From assembly GCA_000381605.1 (NCBI GenBank), contig KB906755.1, positions 744,001-808,000 of the forward strand: a stretch of DNA of 64,000 nucleotides, given 5' to 3'. This DNA is from Acidobacteriaceae bacterium KBS 89. Lineage in GTDB: Bacteria; Acidobacteriota; Terriglobia; Terriglobales; Acidobacteriaceae. This document shows positions 9,230-19,498 of this stretch, one piece after another (the first letter of the stretch is position 1; the number at the start of each line of letters is the position of its first letter). The translations under genes were made by a program, and so were the position numbers. Under the pieces are notes generated by a model that searched no databases, was not told where the DNA came from, and saw only the letters and a list, made by a program, of their open reading frames with translations.

Positions 9230-11078
9230 ATGTCGAAATCGCGTCGAGAATTCCTGACTCAAAGCACGCTCACCATTACTCGGAGCAGCCACCGCTACCA
9301 CCCTCGCACAAACACCCGCCACCCCAAACACCCCCGGCGCACCACCAGCCTTCGGCACCTCTCCCGCCGTCGGCCCCGAAGTCTCCACCGCCACCTTCGC
9401 CGAAGCCGAAAAGCTCGTCCAGTTCCCTCTCACCGAAAAAGACCGCGCCCAGGCCGCAGGCAATTGGCGCTCCGCCATGGCTCCTCTCTACGAGCGGCGC
9501 GTCGGCCCCCGCAAAATCGACATCCCCACCACCACAGCCCCCTGGTCGCGTTGGGACTGCGCCCTCCCCGGCACCACACCCGGCCCCGCAAAAAACGAAT
9601 TCATCCGAACAAAGTTCGACGGCCCACTCCCCTCCACCGACGAAGCCATCGCCTTTGCCCCCGTCCATCATCTCTCTCGCTGGATCGAAACCCGCAAACT
9701 CACCAGCACCCGCCTCACCAACATCTACCTCAAACGCATCGAGCAGCTAAATCCCAAAATCAACTGCATCATCACCCTCACCCGAGACCACGCGCTCGCC
9801 CAGGCAAAACAAGCAGACACCGAGATCGCCGCAGGCCACTACCGCGGTCCCCTCCACGGCATCCCCTGGGGCGCAAAAGACCTCCTCGACACCGCCAACA
9901 TCGCCACCACCTACGGAGCCGAACCTTTCCAGCATCGCGTACCCACCACGGACGGCACCGTCACCGAACGCCTCAACGAAGCCGGCGCAGTCCTCATCGC
10001 AAAACTAAGCCTCGGCGCCCTCGCCCTAAACGACATCTGGTTCGGCGGCCAGACCATGAACCCCTGGCTCCTCGAAGAAGGCTCCTCCGGCAGCAGCGCA
10101 GGCCCAGGCGCGGCCACCGCCGCTGGCCTCGTAGCCTTCGCCATCGGCTCGGAAACCGGAGGCAGCATCGTCTCGCCATCCATGCGCTGCGGAGTCACCG
10201 GCCTTCGCCCTACCTTCGGCCGCGTCCCCCGCACCGGAGCCATGACCCTCTGCTGGTCCCTCGACAAACTCGGCCCCATGGCCCGCAGCGTCGAAGACAC
10301 CATGCTCGTCCTCAACGCCATCACCGGCCCCGACGGCAAAGACGTCTCCGCCGTCCCCAGCAAACTAGCCTTCGACACAGCCGCCCCTATCACCGGCCTC
10401 AAAGTCGGATACTTCCCCGCCTGGATGAAAGAAGCCCCTGCCACCGACGTCGACCGCGCCGCACTAGCCGCCGTCTCCAAACTTGGCATGATCCCCGTCG
10501 AAGTCGCTCTCCCAGACTGGCCCTACGACAATCTCGACCTCATTCTCTTCGCCGAAGCAGCCGCCGCCTTCGAAGAGATCACCCTCAACCATCAACTCGA
10601 TCAGATGAAAGCCCAGGTCCCCGACGCCTGGCCCAACACGTTCCGCCAATCCCGCTTCCTCTCCGCCGTAGATTTCGTCCAGGCCGACCGCCTCCGCCGC
10701 ATGGTCGCCCTCCAGATGGCCCGCATCATGAACGAAGTCGACCTCCTCCTCGTCCCCTCACTCCGAGACGAGATCCTCACCATCACCAACTTCACTGGCC
10801 ACCCATCCCTCACCCTCCGCGCCGGCTTCGTCGAAGTCTCCGAGGCCCGCAGCGACTGGGCTCCCGACCCCGCGAAGCCTCTGCCAAAATTCTCCCCACC
10901 CCGCCGAGTCCCACACGGCGTCACCCTCATCGGCCGTCTCTTCGACGAAGGCACCATCGCCCGCGCCGGCCTCGCCCTGGAGAACAACTTCAACGTAGCG
11001 CAGGAAAATCCACCCGGCTTCTGGCCACCTACTGCATCTGAACCTCACCGATCCAGCTGGCAAACGGCGGCAGTGTAA
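9230..11078 (+). pseudogene. Tat-exported amidase-signature enzyme with a frameshift after the signal peptide
   Basis: The start at 9230 encodes a twin-arginine signal ('MSKSRREFLTQSTLTI'). From about 9279 the sensible sequence continues in the next frame ('LGAATATTLAQTPATPN', then 'VSTATFAEAEKLVQFPLTEKD') and reaches the stop at 11078. The second frame has a stop at 9255-9257, so the switch lies between about 9258 and 9279 and equals one extra base or two missing bases. The enzyme part is a full amidase-signature protein: catalytic Lys in 'GIPWGAKDLLDT', Ser-cisSer motif in 'GSSGSSAGPGAATAAG' and nucleophile Ser in 'SETGGSIVSP'. Without a repair, only a signal-less form from the first ATG at 9477 (533 residues) could be made. 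A sequencing error is possible. The 3' end overlaps the convergent GH13 gene by 50 bp. Confidence 0.85.
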
Positions 11079-12783
11079 TCGAAGTAGTAGTCGCCCCCAT
11101 CAGCGACGACTCATTCGTCATCAGAGTCTTGATCGCCGTCTGCTGAATCCCCGCCTCCTTCAAATCCAGAGCTATCTTCTGCGGCTGTGCCGTCATATTC
11201 AGTGCCACTACGATATTGTGGTGGCCCGGCGGAGCCGTTCGCACATACGACAGCACGCTCGCATTCGTCCCATCGAGCATCACCATCCCTCCATCCCGTA
11301 CCGCGTCGCGCTTCCTCCGCATTTCAATCAAATTCTTATGCCAGTTCAGTAGCGAGTTTGGGTCTGCCAGCTCCGTCTGAACATTCACCGTCTTGTAGTT
11401 CGAAGCCACCGGAAGCCACGTCGTCGCACTTGTGCTGAACCCGGCCTGCGGAGGCGTGGGATCCCACTGCATCGGAGTCCGTTCACCATCACGCCCCTTC
11501 TCGTTCGGCCAACCCGTCTTGCCGATCGGGTCCCTCACGTCCTCCACTCGCGTCGGAGTCGACGTCACCATCCCCAACTCCTCCCCGTAGTACATCAGCG
11601 CAGTCGCTCGCGTTGTAAACAACATCGTCGCTAGTATCTTCGCGATCGCCACATTGTGTACGCCGTCCCCATAGCGCTCCCAGCTCCGAATGTTGTCATG
11701 GTTGTCGAACACCAGCAGAGGCTGCGACCCATGCACCTGCGTCTCCACCTCCGAAAGCCGCGTCCGGAACATATTTGCGTCCAGCTTGTTCGAGAAGCCA
11801 ACGATCATATCCATTGGCAACTGCAGTTCGTCCTTCTTCGCCCCGCCATACCACTTGTCCAGTTCAGCAGTGTTCGGCAGGTAAGTCTCCCCAATCAGCA
11901 CCCGATCACCCGGATACTTCCCCACCATCGCGCGCATCCGCCGCATCACGTCATGCACCTCTGGCAAATTGCTTGTATAGATCTCCTGCAAATTCGGATC
12001 GCCCTGAGCATTCGTACCCCCAGTCGCCGGCTCGTTCCGCTGCTGCGGATCTTCGAACAACGTCGGAATCGCATCCAGCCGATACCCCGCCACTCCGCGG
12101 TCCAGCCAGAACTTCATCACTCCGAACATCGCATTCTCTACCTCCGGATTGCGCCAGTTCAAATCCGGCTGCTGCTTATAAAACTTGTGATAGTAAAACG
12201 ACTTTGTCTGCGGCATATACTCCCACGCCGAACCGCCAAACAAACTCACCCAGTTATTCGGAGGCACCGGCGTACCATTCGGCCCCGGCTTGCCGTCGCT
12301 CCACACATACCAGTTCCGCTTCTTGTTCTTCCGGGAACTAGCCGATTCGATAAACCACTTGTCCTTGTCCGAAGTATGGTTCAGCACCATATCCAGAATC
12401 ACGCGGATATTCCGCTTCTTCGCCTCCTCCATCAGGCGATCAAAGTCCTTCAGAGTTCCGTACTGCGGATCGATATTCTCGTAGTCCGAAATGTCATACC
12501 CAAAATCCACCTGCGGCGATGGATACATGGGCGAAATCCAGATCGCATCCACCCCCAGCGCCTGCAGATAATCCAGCCGCTGTGTAATCCCGTTTAGGTC
12601 GCCGATCCCATCGCCATTCGAATCCTGAAAGCTCCGCGGATAAATCTCATAGATCACCGCATGTTTCCACCACGTGTTATCAATCACCGGAGCCGAACCC
12701 GACGCAACAATTGTCTGCGCCGCAAGCCCCGTCGCCGCCATAGAGAAAGCAAGCACAAGCGTACGTAATCTAATGCTGTTCAT
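11029..12783 (-). CDS. Exported GH13 alpha-glucosidase (oligo-1,6-glucosidase/alpha-amylase family)
   Basis: 584 residues with a signal peptide to about residue 22. A GH13 barrel of the oligosaccharide-cleaving type. Region I is 'DMVLNHTSD'. The catalytic nucleophile is Asp237 in 'GYRLDAIPT', the acid/base is Glu299 in 'LIGETYLP' and the transition-state Asp is Asp363 in 'FDNHDN'. The start 'WWKHAVIYEIYPRSFQDSNGDGIGDL' is the classical one for alpha-glucosidases and trehalose synthases. The C-terminal beta domain is complete. It converges on the amidase gene and the two coding regions overlap by 50 bp. Confidence 0.94.
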   Translation of the reverse strand: MNSIRLRTLVLAFSMAATGLAAQTIVASGSAPVIDNTWWKHAVIYEIYPRSFQDSNGDGIGDLNGITQRLDYLQALGVDAIWISPMYPSPQVDFGYDISDYENIDPQYGTLKDFDRLMEEAKKRNIRVILDMVLNHTSDKDKWFIESASSRKNKKRNWYVWSDGKPGPNGTPVPPNNWVSLFGGSAWEYMPQTKSFYYHKFYKQQPDLNWRNPEVENAMFGVMKFWLDRGVAGYRLDAIPTLFEDPQQRNEPATGGTNAQGDPNLQEIYTSNLPEVHDVMRRMRAMVGKYPGDRVLIGETYLPNTAELDKWYGGAKKDELQLPMDMIVGFSNKLDANMFRTRLSEVETQVHGSQPLLVFDNHDNIRSWERYGDGVHNVAIAKILATMLFTTRATALMYYGEELGMVTSTPTRVEDVRDPIGKTGWPNEKGRDGERTPMQWDPTPPQAGFSTSATTWLPVASNYKTVNVQTELADPNSLLNWHKNLIEMRRKRDAVRDGGMVMLDGTNASVLSYVRTAPPGHHNIVVALNMTAQPQKIALDLKEAGIQQTAIKTLMTNESSLMGATTTSITLPPFASWIGEVQMQ

Positions 12784-13031
12784 AACCCCACTCCTTCCCC
12801 AACGTGCATAGCCGAACTCATAACTGCAAGGGACTCATCTTACTAGCTCCAGACCATCCAGCGATCAAATGAGCACCTGACGCTCCTCGTCGCGCACTTA
12901 TTGTTTCAGTTCACATCGCAGCCCCGATACTCCGTTCGCAACTCCAACCTGTCCAACCTCGAAATAGTTCTTCCCTTGAAACATTCTCCCAAATGAACTA
13001 CCGTGGCTGCGTCGCTATAATTTCAGCTTCC

Positions 13032-15101
13032 ATGAAACCAACCATCCGCATCGTCCTCAACAGCGTCCTGGCCCTCGCCACTCTCCCCGCTCTCGGCCAG
13101 TCAACAGCGACCGAACGCCCCCATACTTTCACCATCGAAGGCGACCACTTCCTCCTCAATGGCAAGCCTTTCAAAGTTCTCTCCGGCGAAATGCACTACG
13201 CCCGCATCCCCCGCGAATACTGGCACGCCCGCCTCAAAATGGCTCGAGCCATGGGTCTCAACACCGTCGCCACCTACGTCTTCTGGAACGCCCACGAACC
13301 GACACCCGGCCACTACGACTTCTCCGGCAACAACGATGTCGCCGCCTTCATCAAGGCAGCGCAGGAGGAAGGCCTCTACGTCATCCTCCGCGCCGGCCCC
13401 TACGCCTGCGCCGAGTGGGAGTTCGGCGGCTTCCCCGCCTGGCTCCTCAAAGACCCGCGCATGTCCACTGTCCTTCGCTCCAACGATCCCGCCTTCATGG
13501 TTCCCGCCGAACGATGGATCAACCGTCTTGCCCAGGAGACAGCCTCACTTCAAATCGGTCGCGGCGGCCCGATCATCATCACGCAAGTTGAAAACGAGTA
13601 CGGGAGCTTCCACGCCCCACCCGACCCCACCCACGCCTACATGGCGCACATGCGCGACATCTTCGTCCACGCAGGCTACACTGACTCCCTCCTCGACACC
13701 GTCGACGGCGACGAAGAACTTCCGGCCGGCGGAATCCCCGGCGTCTTCACCGGCGTCAACTTCGGTGCGGGCAACCACCTGAAGGGCCTCGATGCCCTCG
13801 AAGCCTTCCAGCCCGGCAAACCCCTCTTCGTCACCGAGTACTGGGCCGGATGGTTCGACTACTGGGGCCATCCTCACCAGACCCGCAAGCTCGAACCCGA
13901 ACTCGAAGACGTCGAATACATCCTCAATCGCGGCAACGGGATCAACATCTACATGTTTCACGGCGGCACCAGCTTCGGCTTCATGTCTGGAGCGAACTGG
14001 AACAACAATAGCTTCTTCCCCGACGTCACCAGCTACGACTACCTCGCACCTCTCGACGAGGCCGGCCACCCCACCCCCAAGTTCCTCGCCTTCCGAAAAA
14101 TCCTCGCCAAGTACGCCTGCCAAAGCAAGGACGGCCGCATGCTGAACAATGCCACTAACGCGCAGTCGGCGGATTCGCGCGTCTCGCCTGGAGCGTCACA
14201 GCCCTCCAGCGAACTCGCAGTCAACTTCGACTGTCTCCCCGAGGTCCCCGCTCCAACACCCGTCATCACCATCCCCCGATTCACCCTCACCGAATCCACT
14301 CCCATCTGGAACAACCTCCCGACTCCCATCCAATCCGACACTCCCAAACCGATGGAGCAGTTCGACCAGGCCTACGGTTACATCCTCTACCGCCACCAGA
14401 TCCCCGCCGCCGTCTCCGGCAACCTCGTCCTCGACGAGCTCCACGACTACGCGCAAATCTATCTCAACGGCAAACCGGTCGGAACCCTCGACCGCCGTAA
14501 CAAACAATCCACCATAGCCATCACAACCTCCCGCCGCGGCGCCCAGCTCGACATCCTCGTAGAAAACTCCGCCCGCATCAACTTCTCCCGCGAAATGCTC
14601 GGCGAATCTAAAGGCATCACCAAATCCGTTACACTCGCCGGCCACCCCCTCACCAACTGGCAGATTTATTCCCTGCCCATGACCACACTCCCAAGCCTCT
14701 ACGTCGGACCGCGCCTGACTCCCGCAGTCAAAGGCCAGAGGGGCGACTACACCGCGAGCGGCCAACCCGTCCTCCCCGGCGCCTATGTACCCGCGTCCAA
14801 CAACTCTCCCGCCTTCTACCGCGGCCACTTCACCCTCGACACTACCGGCGACACCTTCCTTGACGTCCGCGGCCTCGGCAAAGGCGCTCTCTGGATCAAC
14901 GGCCACCCAATCGGCCGCTTCTGGAACATCGGCCCCCAGCAGACCCTCTTTGTCCCCGGCCCATGGCTCCACCAGGGCAGCAATGAAGTCGTCGCCTTCG
15001 ACCTCACCCCATCAGCCACTATGCCGACCCTCTCAGGCTTGGCCGCTCCAATCCTCGACGGCCCCGCCACCGATACAAGTCTCACCACTAAACAGGAGTA
15101 A
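13032..15101 (+). CDS. Exported GH35 beta-galactosidase
   Basis: 689 residues from the ATG at 13032, chosen over 12993 because 'MKPTIRIVLNSVLALATLPALGQ' is a proper signal peptide. GH35 hallmarks: 'GEMHYARIPREYWHARL', 'NAHEPTPGHYDFSG', 'LRAGPYACAEWEFGGFP', the acid/base Glu189 in 'QVENEYGSF' and the nucleophile Glu269 in 'FVTEYWAGWFDYWG'. C-terminal jelly-roll domains with 'GRFWNIGPQQTLFVPGPWL' are typical of the family. It would remove terminal beta-galactose from galactans. It is the first gene of a three-gene operon (8 bp gap to the next). Confidence 0.94.
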   Translation: MKPTIRIVLNSVLALATLPALGQSTATERPHTFTIEGDHFLLNGKPFKVLSGEMHYARIPREYWHARLKMARAMGLNTVATYVFWNAHEPTPGHYDFSGNNDVAAFIKAAQEEGLYVILRAGPYACAEWEFGGFPAWLLKDPRMSTVLRSNDPAFMVPAERWINRLAQETASLQIGRGGPIIITQVENEYGSFHAPPDPTHAYMAHMRDIFVHAGYTDSLLDTVDGDEELPAGGIPGVFTGVNFGAGNHLKGLDALEAFQPGKPLFVTEYWAGWFDYWGHPHQTRKLEPELEDVEYILNRGNGINIYMFHGGTSFGFMSGANWNNNSFFPDVTSYDYLAPLDEAGHPTPKFLAFRKILAKYACQSKDGRMLNNATNAQSADSRVSPGASQPSSELAVNFDCLPEVPAPTPVITIPRFTLTESTPIWNNLPTPIQSDTPKPMEQFDQAYGYILYRHQIPAAVSGNLVLDELHDYAQIYLNGKPVGTLDRRNKQSTIAITTSRRGAQLDILVENSARINFSREMLGESKGITKSVTLAGHPLTNWQIYSLPMTTLPSLYVGPRLTPAVKGQRGDYTASGQPVLPGAYVPASNNSPAFYRGHFTLDTTGDTFLDVRGLGKGALWINGHPIGRFWNIGPQQTLFVPGPWLHQGSNEVVAFDLTPSATMPTLSGLAAPILDGPATDTSLTTKQE

Positions 15102-15109
15102 TCCACACC

Positions 15110-17965
15110 ATGGCCCCGTTTTCCGCAAGATTTCCACAGGCCCTGCTGCTTGCCTTGACCATCGCATCATTTACGCCATCCTACTTATTTGCTCAATCTC
15201 CAATAGAATCCATCAAGTCCAGCTTTAAGAATCCCCCAGCCGATGCCAAGCCCATGATGCGCTGGTGGTGGTTCGGCGCCGCTGTGGAAAAACCCGAGAT
15301 CCTTCGAGAACTCCAGCAGATGAAGGCTGACGGCATCGGCGGAGCCGAACTCGCCTTCGTCTACCCCGAAGTTCTCGACGACCCAGCCAAAAACCTCAAG
15401 AACCTCCCCTTCCTCTCCCCCGCCATGCTCGACGCCGTCCACTACGCCCAGGCCGAAGGTCGCAAGCTCGGCCTCCGCATCGACGTCACTCTCTGCAGCG
15501 GCTGGCCCTACGGCGGTCCCGCTACCACGCTCGCCGAAGCCGCCGGCCGCCTCCGCATCGCCGAAGCCCACGTCCCCGCCGACGCCACCTCCGTCATACC
15601 GCCTAAGCTCGAAGAAGGCGAATCTCTCATTTCGGCATCCATCGTTGCCAAGATCTTCGTTCCCTGCAGCTTTGAAAATGGTAGCGTCTGTGGCGCTCCG
15701 CCCCCCACTCCCGCCAATGGTCATAACTCCACGCCGCCACCTGTCACTTGGGACGCCACCACGGCCCAAACGCTTACTCTCACCGGCACCTCCTCCGTCA
15801 CCATCACGCCCTCCAACAAACCCCGCACCGCTCTCTTCTTCATCGCTAGCCACACGAAACAGCAAGTCAAGCGAGCGGCCGTAGGAGCCGAAGGCTACGT
15901 CCTCGATCCCTTCAGCCAGCAAGCCATAGCCACCCACCTCAAATCCGTCGGCGAACCTCTCGCGAAAGCCTTCGGCGACACCCCACCCTACGCCATCTTC
16001 TCCGACTCCCTCGAAGCCTACGGTGCCGACTGGACCCCTGAGCTTCCGAACGAATTTAAGAAGCGCCGCGGCTACGATCTCCTCCCCCATCTCCCCGAAC
16101 TAGTCGCCGGAGGGACTCCCGCCGCCGAAAAGGTAAGGCACGACTGGGGCCAGACACTCACCGAATTGGTCAACGAAAATTACCTGACCCAAATCAATAA
16201 CTGGGCCATCGCCCATCACACAAAGTTTCGCTCACAAACCTATGGAGAACCAGCTGTTAGCTTTTCAAGCCAAAAACTCGTAGCGCTCCCCGAAGGCGAA
16301 GGTCCACAATGGCGCGCGTTTTCCACACTCCGCTGGGCCACCTCCGCCAACCACGTCTTCGGCAACAACGTCACCTCAGGCGAGACCTTCACCTGGCTCC
16401 ACTCACCCGTCTTCCGCGCCACGCCGCTCGACATGAAAGCCGAAGCCGACATCGACTTCATCATGGGCGAAAACCAGATCATTGGCCACGGCTGGCCCTA
16501 CTCGCCGCCGCCTCTGCCTAACGGCAAGCCAGCCGTTCCTGAACCCGGCTGGTCCCTCTACGCCGCCGCCTCCTTCAACGACCACAACCCCTGGCATCCC
16601 GTCATGCCCGACGTCACCCGTTACATTCAACGCATCAGCTACTTACTGCGACAAGGTCAACCAGCAAATCAAGTCGCCATCCTTCTCCCCACCGACGACG
16701 CCTGGTCCAGCTTCTCTCCCGCCCACGTCACCGTCACCGGCGCAATGCAGAAGCTCATCACCCCTGCCCTCATGTCTGCCATCCTCTCCGCTGGCTACAA
16801 CGTCGACTTCATCGACGCCGACGCCATCAACTCCGTAGGCCTCGGCACCCACCAGATCCTCGTCCTCCCACCCACCGAACGCATCCCCCTCGCCACCCTC
16901 AAAAAGATCGTCGCCTGGACCGAGACCGGAGGAAAAGTCCTCGTCATCGGCCACGCACCCACGCGCGACCCCGAAGGCGACCCCTCATCCGAAATCACTG
17001 AGCTCTCCAAAGCCATCATGCTCGTCCCCAACACCGGCGAGCTAACCAAGGCCCTCCACAATGTCGGCAACCCCGACCTCAAACTAACCACCACCGACGA
17101 CCACACCAAAGAGGTCGTAGGCTTCATCCGCCGCAAGCTACCCGATGCCGACATCTATTTCGTCGCCAATACCTCGAATCAGCCCATCCAGACCTCCGTC
17201 AACTTCGCGACAAAGTACAAATCCGGCGAGCAATGGAACCCCGACACAGCCGACGTCGCTCTTGCCACGCCGAATGGACAGCAAATTAGCCTTGCCCCCT
17301 ACCAATCCGCCGTCTTCGCATTCTCCAACGATACCTACAAACCACCTGCCTCCGTTGATCCAACCAAGCAACTCGCCGATATCTCTTCAGACTGGCAAGT
17401 CAGCTTCACCTCCACCAGAGAGACAGTGACTGGTCCCACCCTCGAGGACTGGACCTCCGACCCCGGCACCGCTCACTACTCTGGCGAAGCCATCTACACG
17501 CGCGACTTCACCCTCGCAGCGCAGAGTAGTCCCATCTATCTTCAGGTCGACGGCGGCCATGCGCTCCCCGGTGCTCCCAACTCCCCACCCGAGCACGCCG
17601 CCCTCGGCCCCAACGGCCTCCCCGACCCGCACATCACCCGCACCGGCCCAGGCATGCACGCCTTCTACGATCCACCCATCCACGAAGCAGCCATCGTCTT
17701 CATCAACGGCCAGCGCGCCGGCTCCCTCTGGCACCCGCCCTACCGTCTCGACATCTCAAAGCTCCTCAAGCCGGGAGAGAACCACATCGAAATCCACGTC
17801 TACAACACCGCCCTCAACGCCTGGTCCGCGCTCCCGCCCCACGACTACCAACCTCTCATCGAAAAATACGGTGACCGCTTCCAGATGCAGGACCTCGACA
17901 AAGTCCTACCCATCCCATCCGGCATCCTCGGAACCATCCATCTCGTCACCCAGGACACCAAGTGA
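15110..17965 (+). CDS. Exported GH106-like alpha-L-rhamnosidase
   Basis: 951 residues with a signal peptide ending near 'SYLFAQ'. The start 'AKPMMRWWWFGAAVEKPEILRELQQMKADGIGGAE' and the motif 'DVTLCSGWPYGGP' are characteristic of the large GH106 rhamnosidase group. A C-terminal galactose-binding-like beta-sandwich is suggested by 'FINGQRAGSLWHPPYRLDISKLLKPGENHIEI'. It would release L-rhamnose from rhamnogalacturonan or rhamnosides, which fits the rhamnose catabolic genes at 22-38 kb. The start ATG follows GH35 by 8 bp and the stop overlaps the next gene by 4 bp. Family assignment rests on N-terminal motifs; the exact substrate is inferred. Confidence 0.8.
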   Translation: MAPFSARFPQALLLALTIASFTPSYLFAQSPIESIKSSFKNPPADAKPMMRWWWFGAAVEKPEILRELQQMKADGIGGAELAFVYPEVLDDPAKNLKNLPFLSPAMLDAVHYAQAEGRKLGLRIDVTLCSGWPYGGPATTLAEAAGRLRIAEAHVPADATSVIPPKLEEGESLISASIVAKIFVPCSFENGSVCGAPPPTPANGHNSTPPPVTWDATTAQTLTLTGTSSVTITPSNKPRTALFFIASHTKQQVKRAAVGAEGYVLDPFSQQAIATHLKSVGEPLAKAFGDTPPYAIFSDSLEAYGADWTPELPNEFKKRRGYDLLPHLPELVAGGTPAAEKVRHDWGQTLTELVNENYLTQINNWAIAHHTKFRSQTYGEPAVSFSSQKLVALPEGEGPQWRAFSTLRWATSANHVFGNNVTSGETFTWLHSPVFRATPLDMKAEADIDFIMGENQIIGHGWPYSPPPLPNGKPAVPEPGWSLYAAASFNDHNPWHPVMPDVTRYIQRISYLLRQGQPANQVAILLPTDDAWSSFSPAHVTVTGAMQKLITPALMSAILSAGYNVDFIDADAINSVGLGTHQILVLPPTERIPLATLKKIVAWTETGGKVLVIGHAPTRDPEGDPSSEITELSKAIMLVPNTGELTKALHNVGNPDLKLTTTDDHTKEVVGFIRRKLPDADIYFVANTSNQPIQTSVNFATKYKSGEQWNPDTADVALATPNGQQISLAPYQSAVFAFSNDTYKPPASVDPTKQLADISSDWQVSFTSTRETVTGPTLEDWTSDPGTAHYSGEAIYTRDFTLAAQSSPIYLQVDGGHALPGAPNSPPEHAALGPNGLPDPHITRTGPGMHAFYDPPIHEAAIVFINGQRAGSLWHPPYRLDISKLLKPGENHIEIHVYNTALNAWSALPPHDYQPLIEKYGDRFQMQDLDKVLPIPSGILGTIHLVTQDTK

Positions 17966-19410
17966 CCAGTCTCGCAGAAGCAAAAAACCGTCATCCTAAG
18001 AGAAGGCGCGCGTCCTTTTTCACGAATCGCCGCATCTACCTGGCCCTCACACTTCTCCTCGCAATAATTCCCGCACCACTGCAAGCCATCCCAAAGATAT
18101 TTCTCGCCAACGACTACGGAGCCAAAGGAGACGGCACAACCCTCGACACAGCCGCCATCCAGAAAGCCATCGACGACGCGGCCCCCGAGAAAGGCACCGT
18201 CAGCTTCAAACCCGGAACCTACCTAACCGGCTCCCTCTTCCTGAAATCCGGCATCACCCTCGACATCCCGGAAGGAGTTACCCTCACCGGCTCGCAGGAC
18301 ATCAAAGACTTCCCCGAACTCCCCACCCGCATCGCCGGAATCGAGATGACATGGCCCGCCGCCATGATCAACATCCGTGACCAGCATGACGTCACCATCA
18401 CCGGAAAAGGCACCATCGACCAAAACGGTGCCGTCTGGTGGCAGGTCTACCGCGACACTCTCAAAATCTACCAGCCAAAAGGCCTCCGCTGGGCCTCCGA
18501 CTATGACGCCAAACGCGTCCGTCTCTCCCTCATTCAGAACTCATACAACATTCACTACGGCGGTGGACTCACCCTCAAACGGTCCGGCTTCTGGACCGTC
18601 CAGGTCCTCTACTCTCACGACGTCGTCATCGACGGCCTCATCATCCGCAACAACGAAGGTGGCCGCGGTCCCTCCACCGACGCAATCGACATCGACTCTT
18701 CCCACGACGTCGACGTCTCCCACGCCGACATCGAAGCCAACGACGACGCCCTCTGCCTCAAGGCCGGCCGCGACTCCGACGGCCTCCGCGTCAACCGTCC
18801 CACCTACAACATCAAGGTCCACGACTCCATCATCCGCCGCGGCGCCGCCGCCATCACCATCGGTTCAGAGACCTCCGGCGGCTTCCGCAACATCGAGGCC
18901 TACAACATCACAGCCCTCGCCGATGTGCCCAACGGTGTCCTCTTCAAGTCCGCCCACGTCCGCGGCGGCAACGCCAAAGACATTCGGATCCACGACCTCA
19001 CCTTCGAGGGCGTAGCCACTCCCATCAGCATCACCATGAACTGGAACCCGGCCTACAGCTACGCCACCTTGCCCGCAGGCACCGACCCCAAAACCGTACC
19101 GCCTTACTGGATCGTCCTCACCACGCCCGTACCGAAAGATAAAGGCCTGCCACACTTCTCCGACGTCCACATCTGGAACATCAAGGCCACCGGCGCCAAG
19201 CAAGCCTTCCGAGTCAGCGCCTACCCCAACGCCACTCTCGACAACTTCCGCATCGACCACCTCAACATCGAAGCCGCCACCGCCGGCACCATCGCCAACG
19301 CAAAAAACTGGACCCTGACCGACAACACCATCAAGACCGCCGACGGCAGCAAAGTCACCATTACCGACTCCGAAAACGTCTCCACCGGAGAACCCACACA
19401 AGCGAAATAA
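17962..19410 (+). CDS. Exported GH28 polygalacturonase-family enzyme
   Basis: 482 residues from a GTG that overlaps the GH106-like stop (GTGA), indicating translational coupling. A long basic N-terminus leads into a hydrophobic export signal (about residues 27-43). The body is a right-handed beta-helix: 'NDYGAKGDGTTLDTAAIQKAID' is the GH28 entry motif. Catalytic regions are 'STDAIDIDSSHDV' (NTD variant), 'ANDDALCLKAG' (DD) and 'GSETSGGF' (replacing GHG); 'VLFKSAHVRGGN' replaces RIK. Substitutions of this kind are seen in exo-acting and rhamnogalacturonan-type members. It completes the GH35-GH106-GH28 operon, a set suited to pectin side chains and backbone. Confidence 0.9.
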   Translation: MTSLAEAKNRHPKRRRASFFTNRRIYLALTLLLAIIPAPLQAIPKIFLANDYGAKGDGTTLDTAAIQKAIDDAAPEKGTVSFKPGTYLTGSLFLKSGITLDIPEGVTLTGSQDIKDFPELPTRIAGIEMTWPAAMINIRDQHDVTITGKGTIDQNGAVWWQVYRDTLKIYQPKGLRWASDYDAKRVRLSLIQNSYNIHYGGGLTLKRSGFWTVQVLYSHDVVIDGLIIRNNEGGRGPSTDAIDIDSSHDVDVSHADIEANDDALCLKAGRDSDGLRVNRPTYNIKVHDSIIRRGAAAITIGSETSGGFRNIEAYNITALADVPNGVLFKSAHVRGGNAKDIRIHDLTFEGVATPISITMNWNPAYSYATLPAGTDPKTVPPYWIVLTTPVPKDKGLPHFSDVHIWNIKATGAKQAFRVSAYPNATLDNFRIDHLNIEAATAGTIANAKNWTLTDNTIKTADGSKVTITDSENVSTGEPTQAK

Positions 19411-19498
19411 AAAAAATACATCCGCAGGACACGACTATGACAATTAGCGGACCCCGATAAGACTAGCCTTTTTCATACGCCACAAACGTCCGCACCCT

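Noticed and set aside
9230..11041. The full 603-codon frame from 9230 as a protein
   Set aside because: After the signal peptide it turns into an Arg/Pro/His-rich shadow; the real product continues in the next frame.
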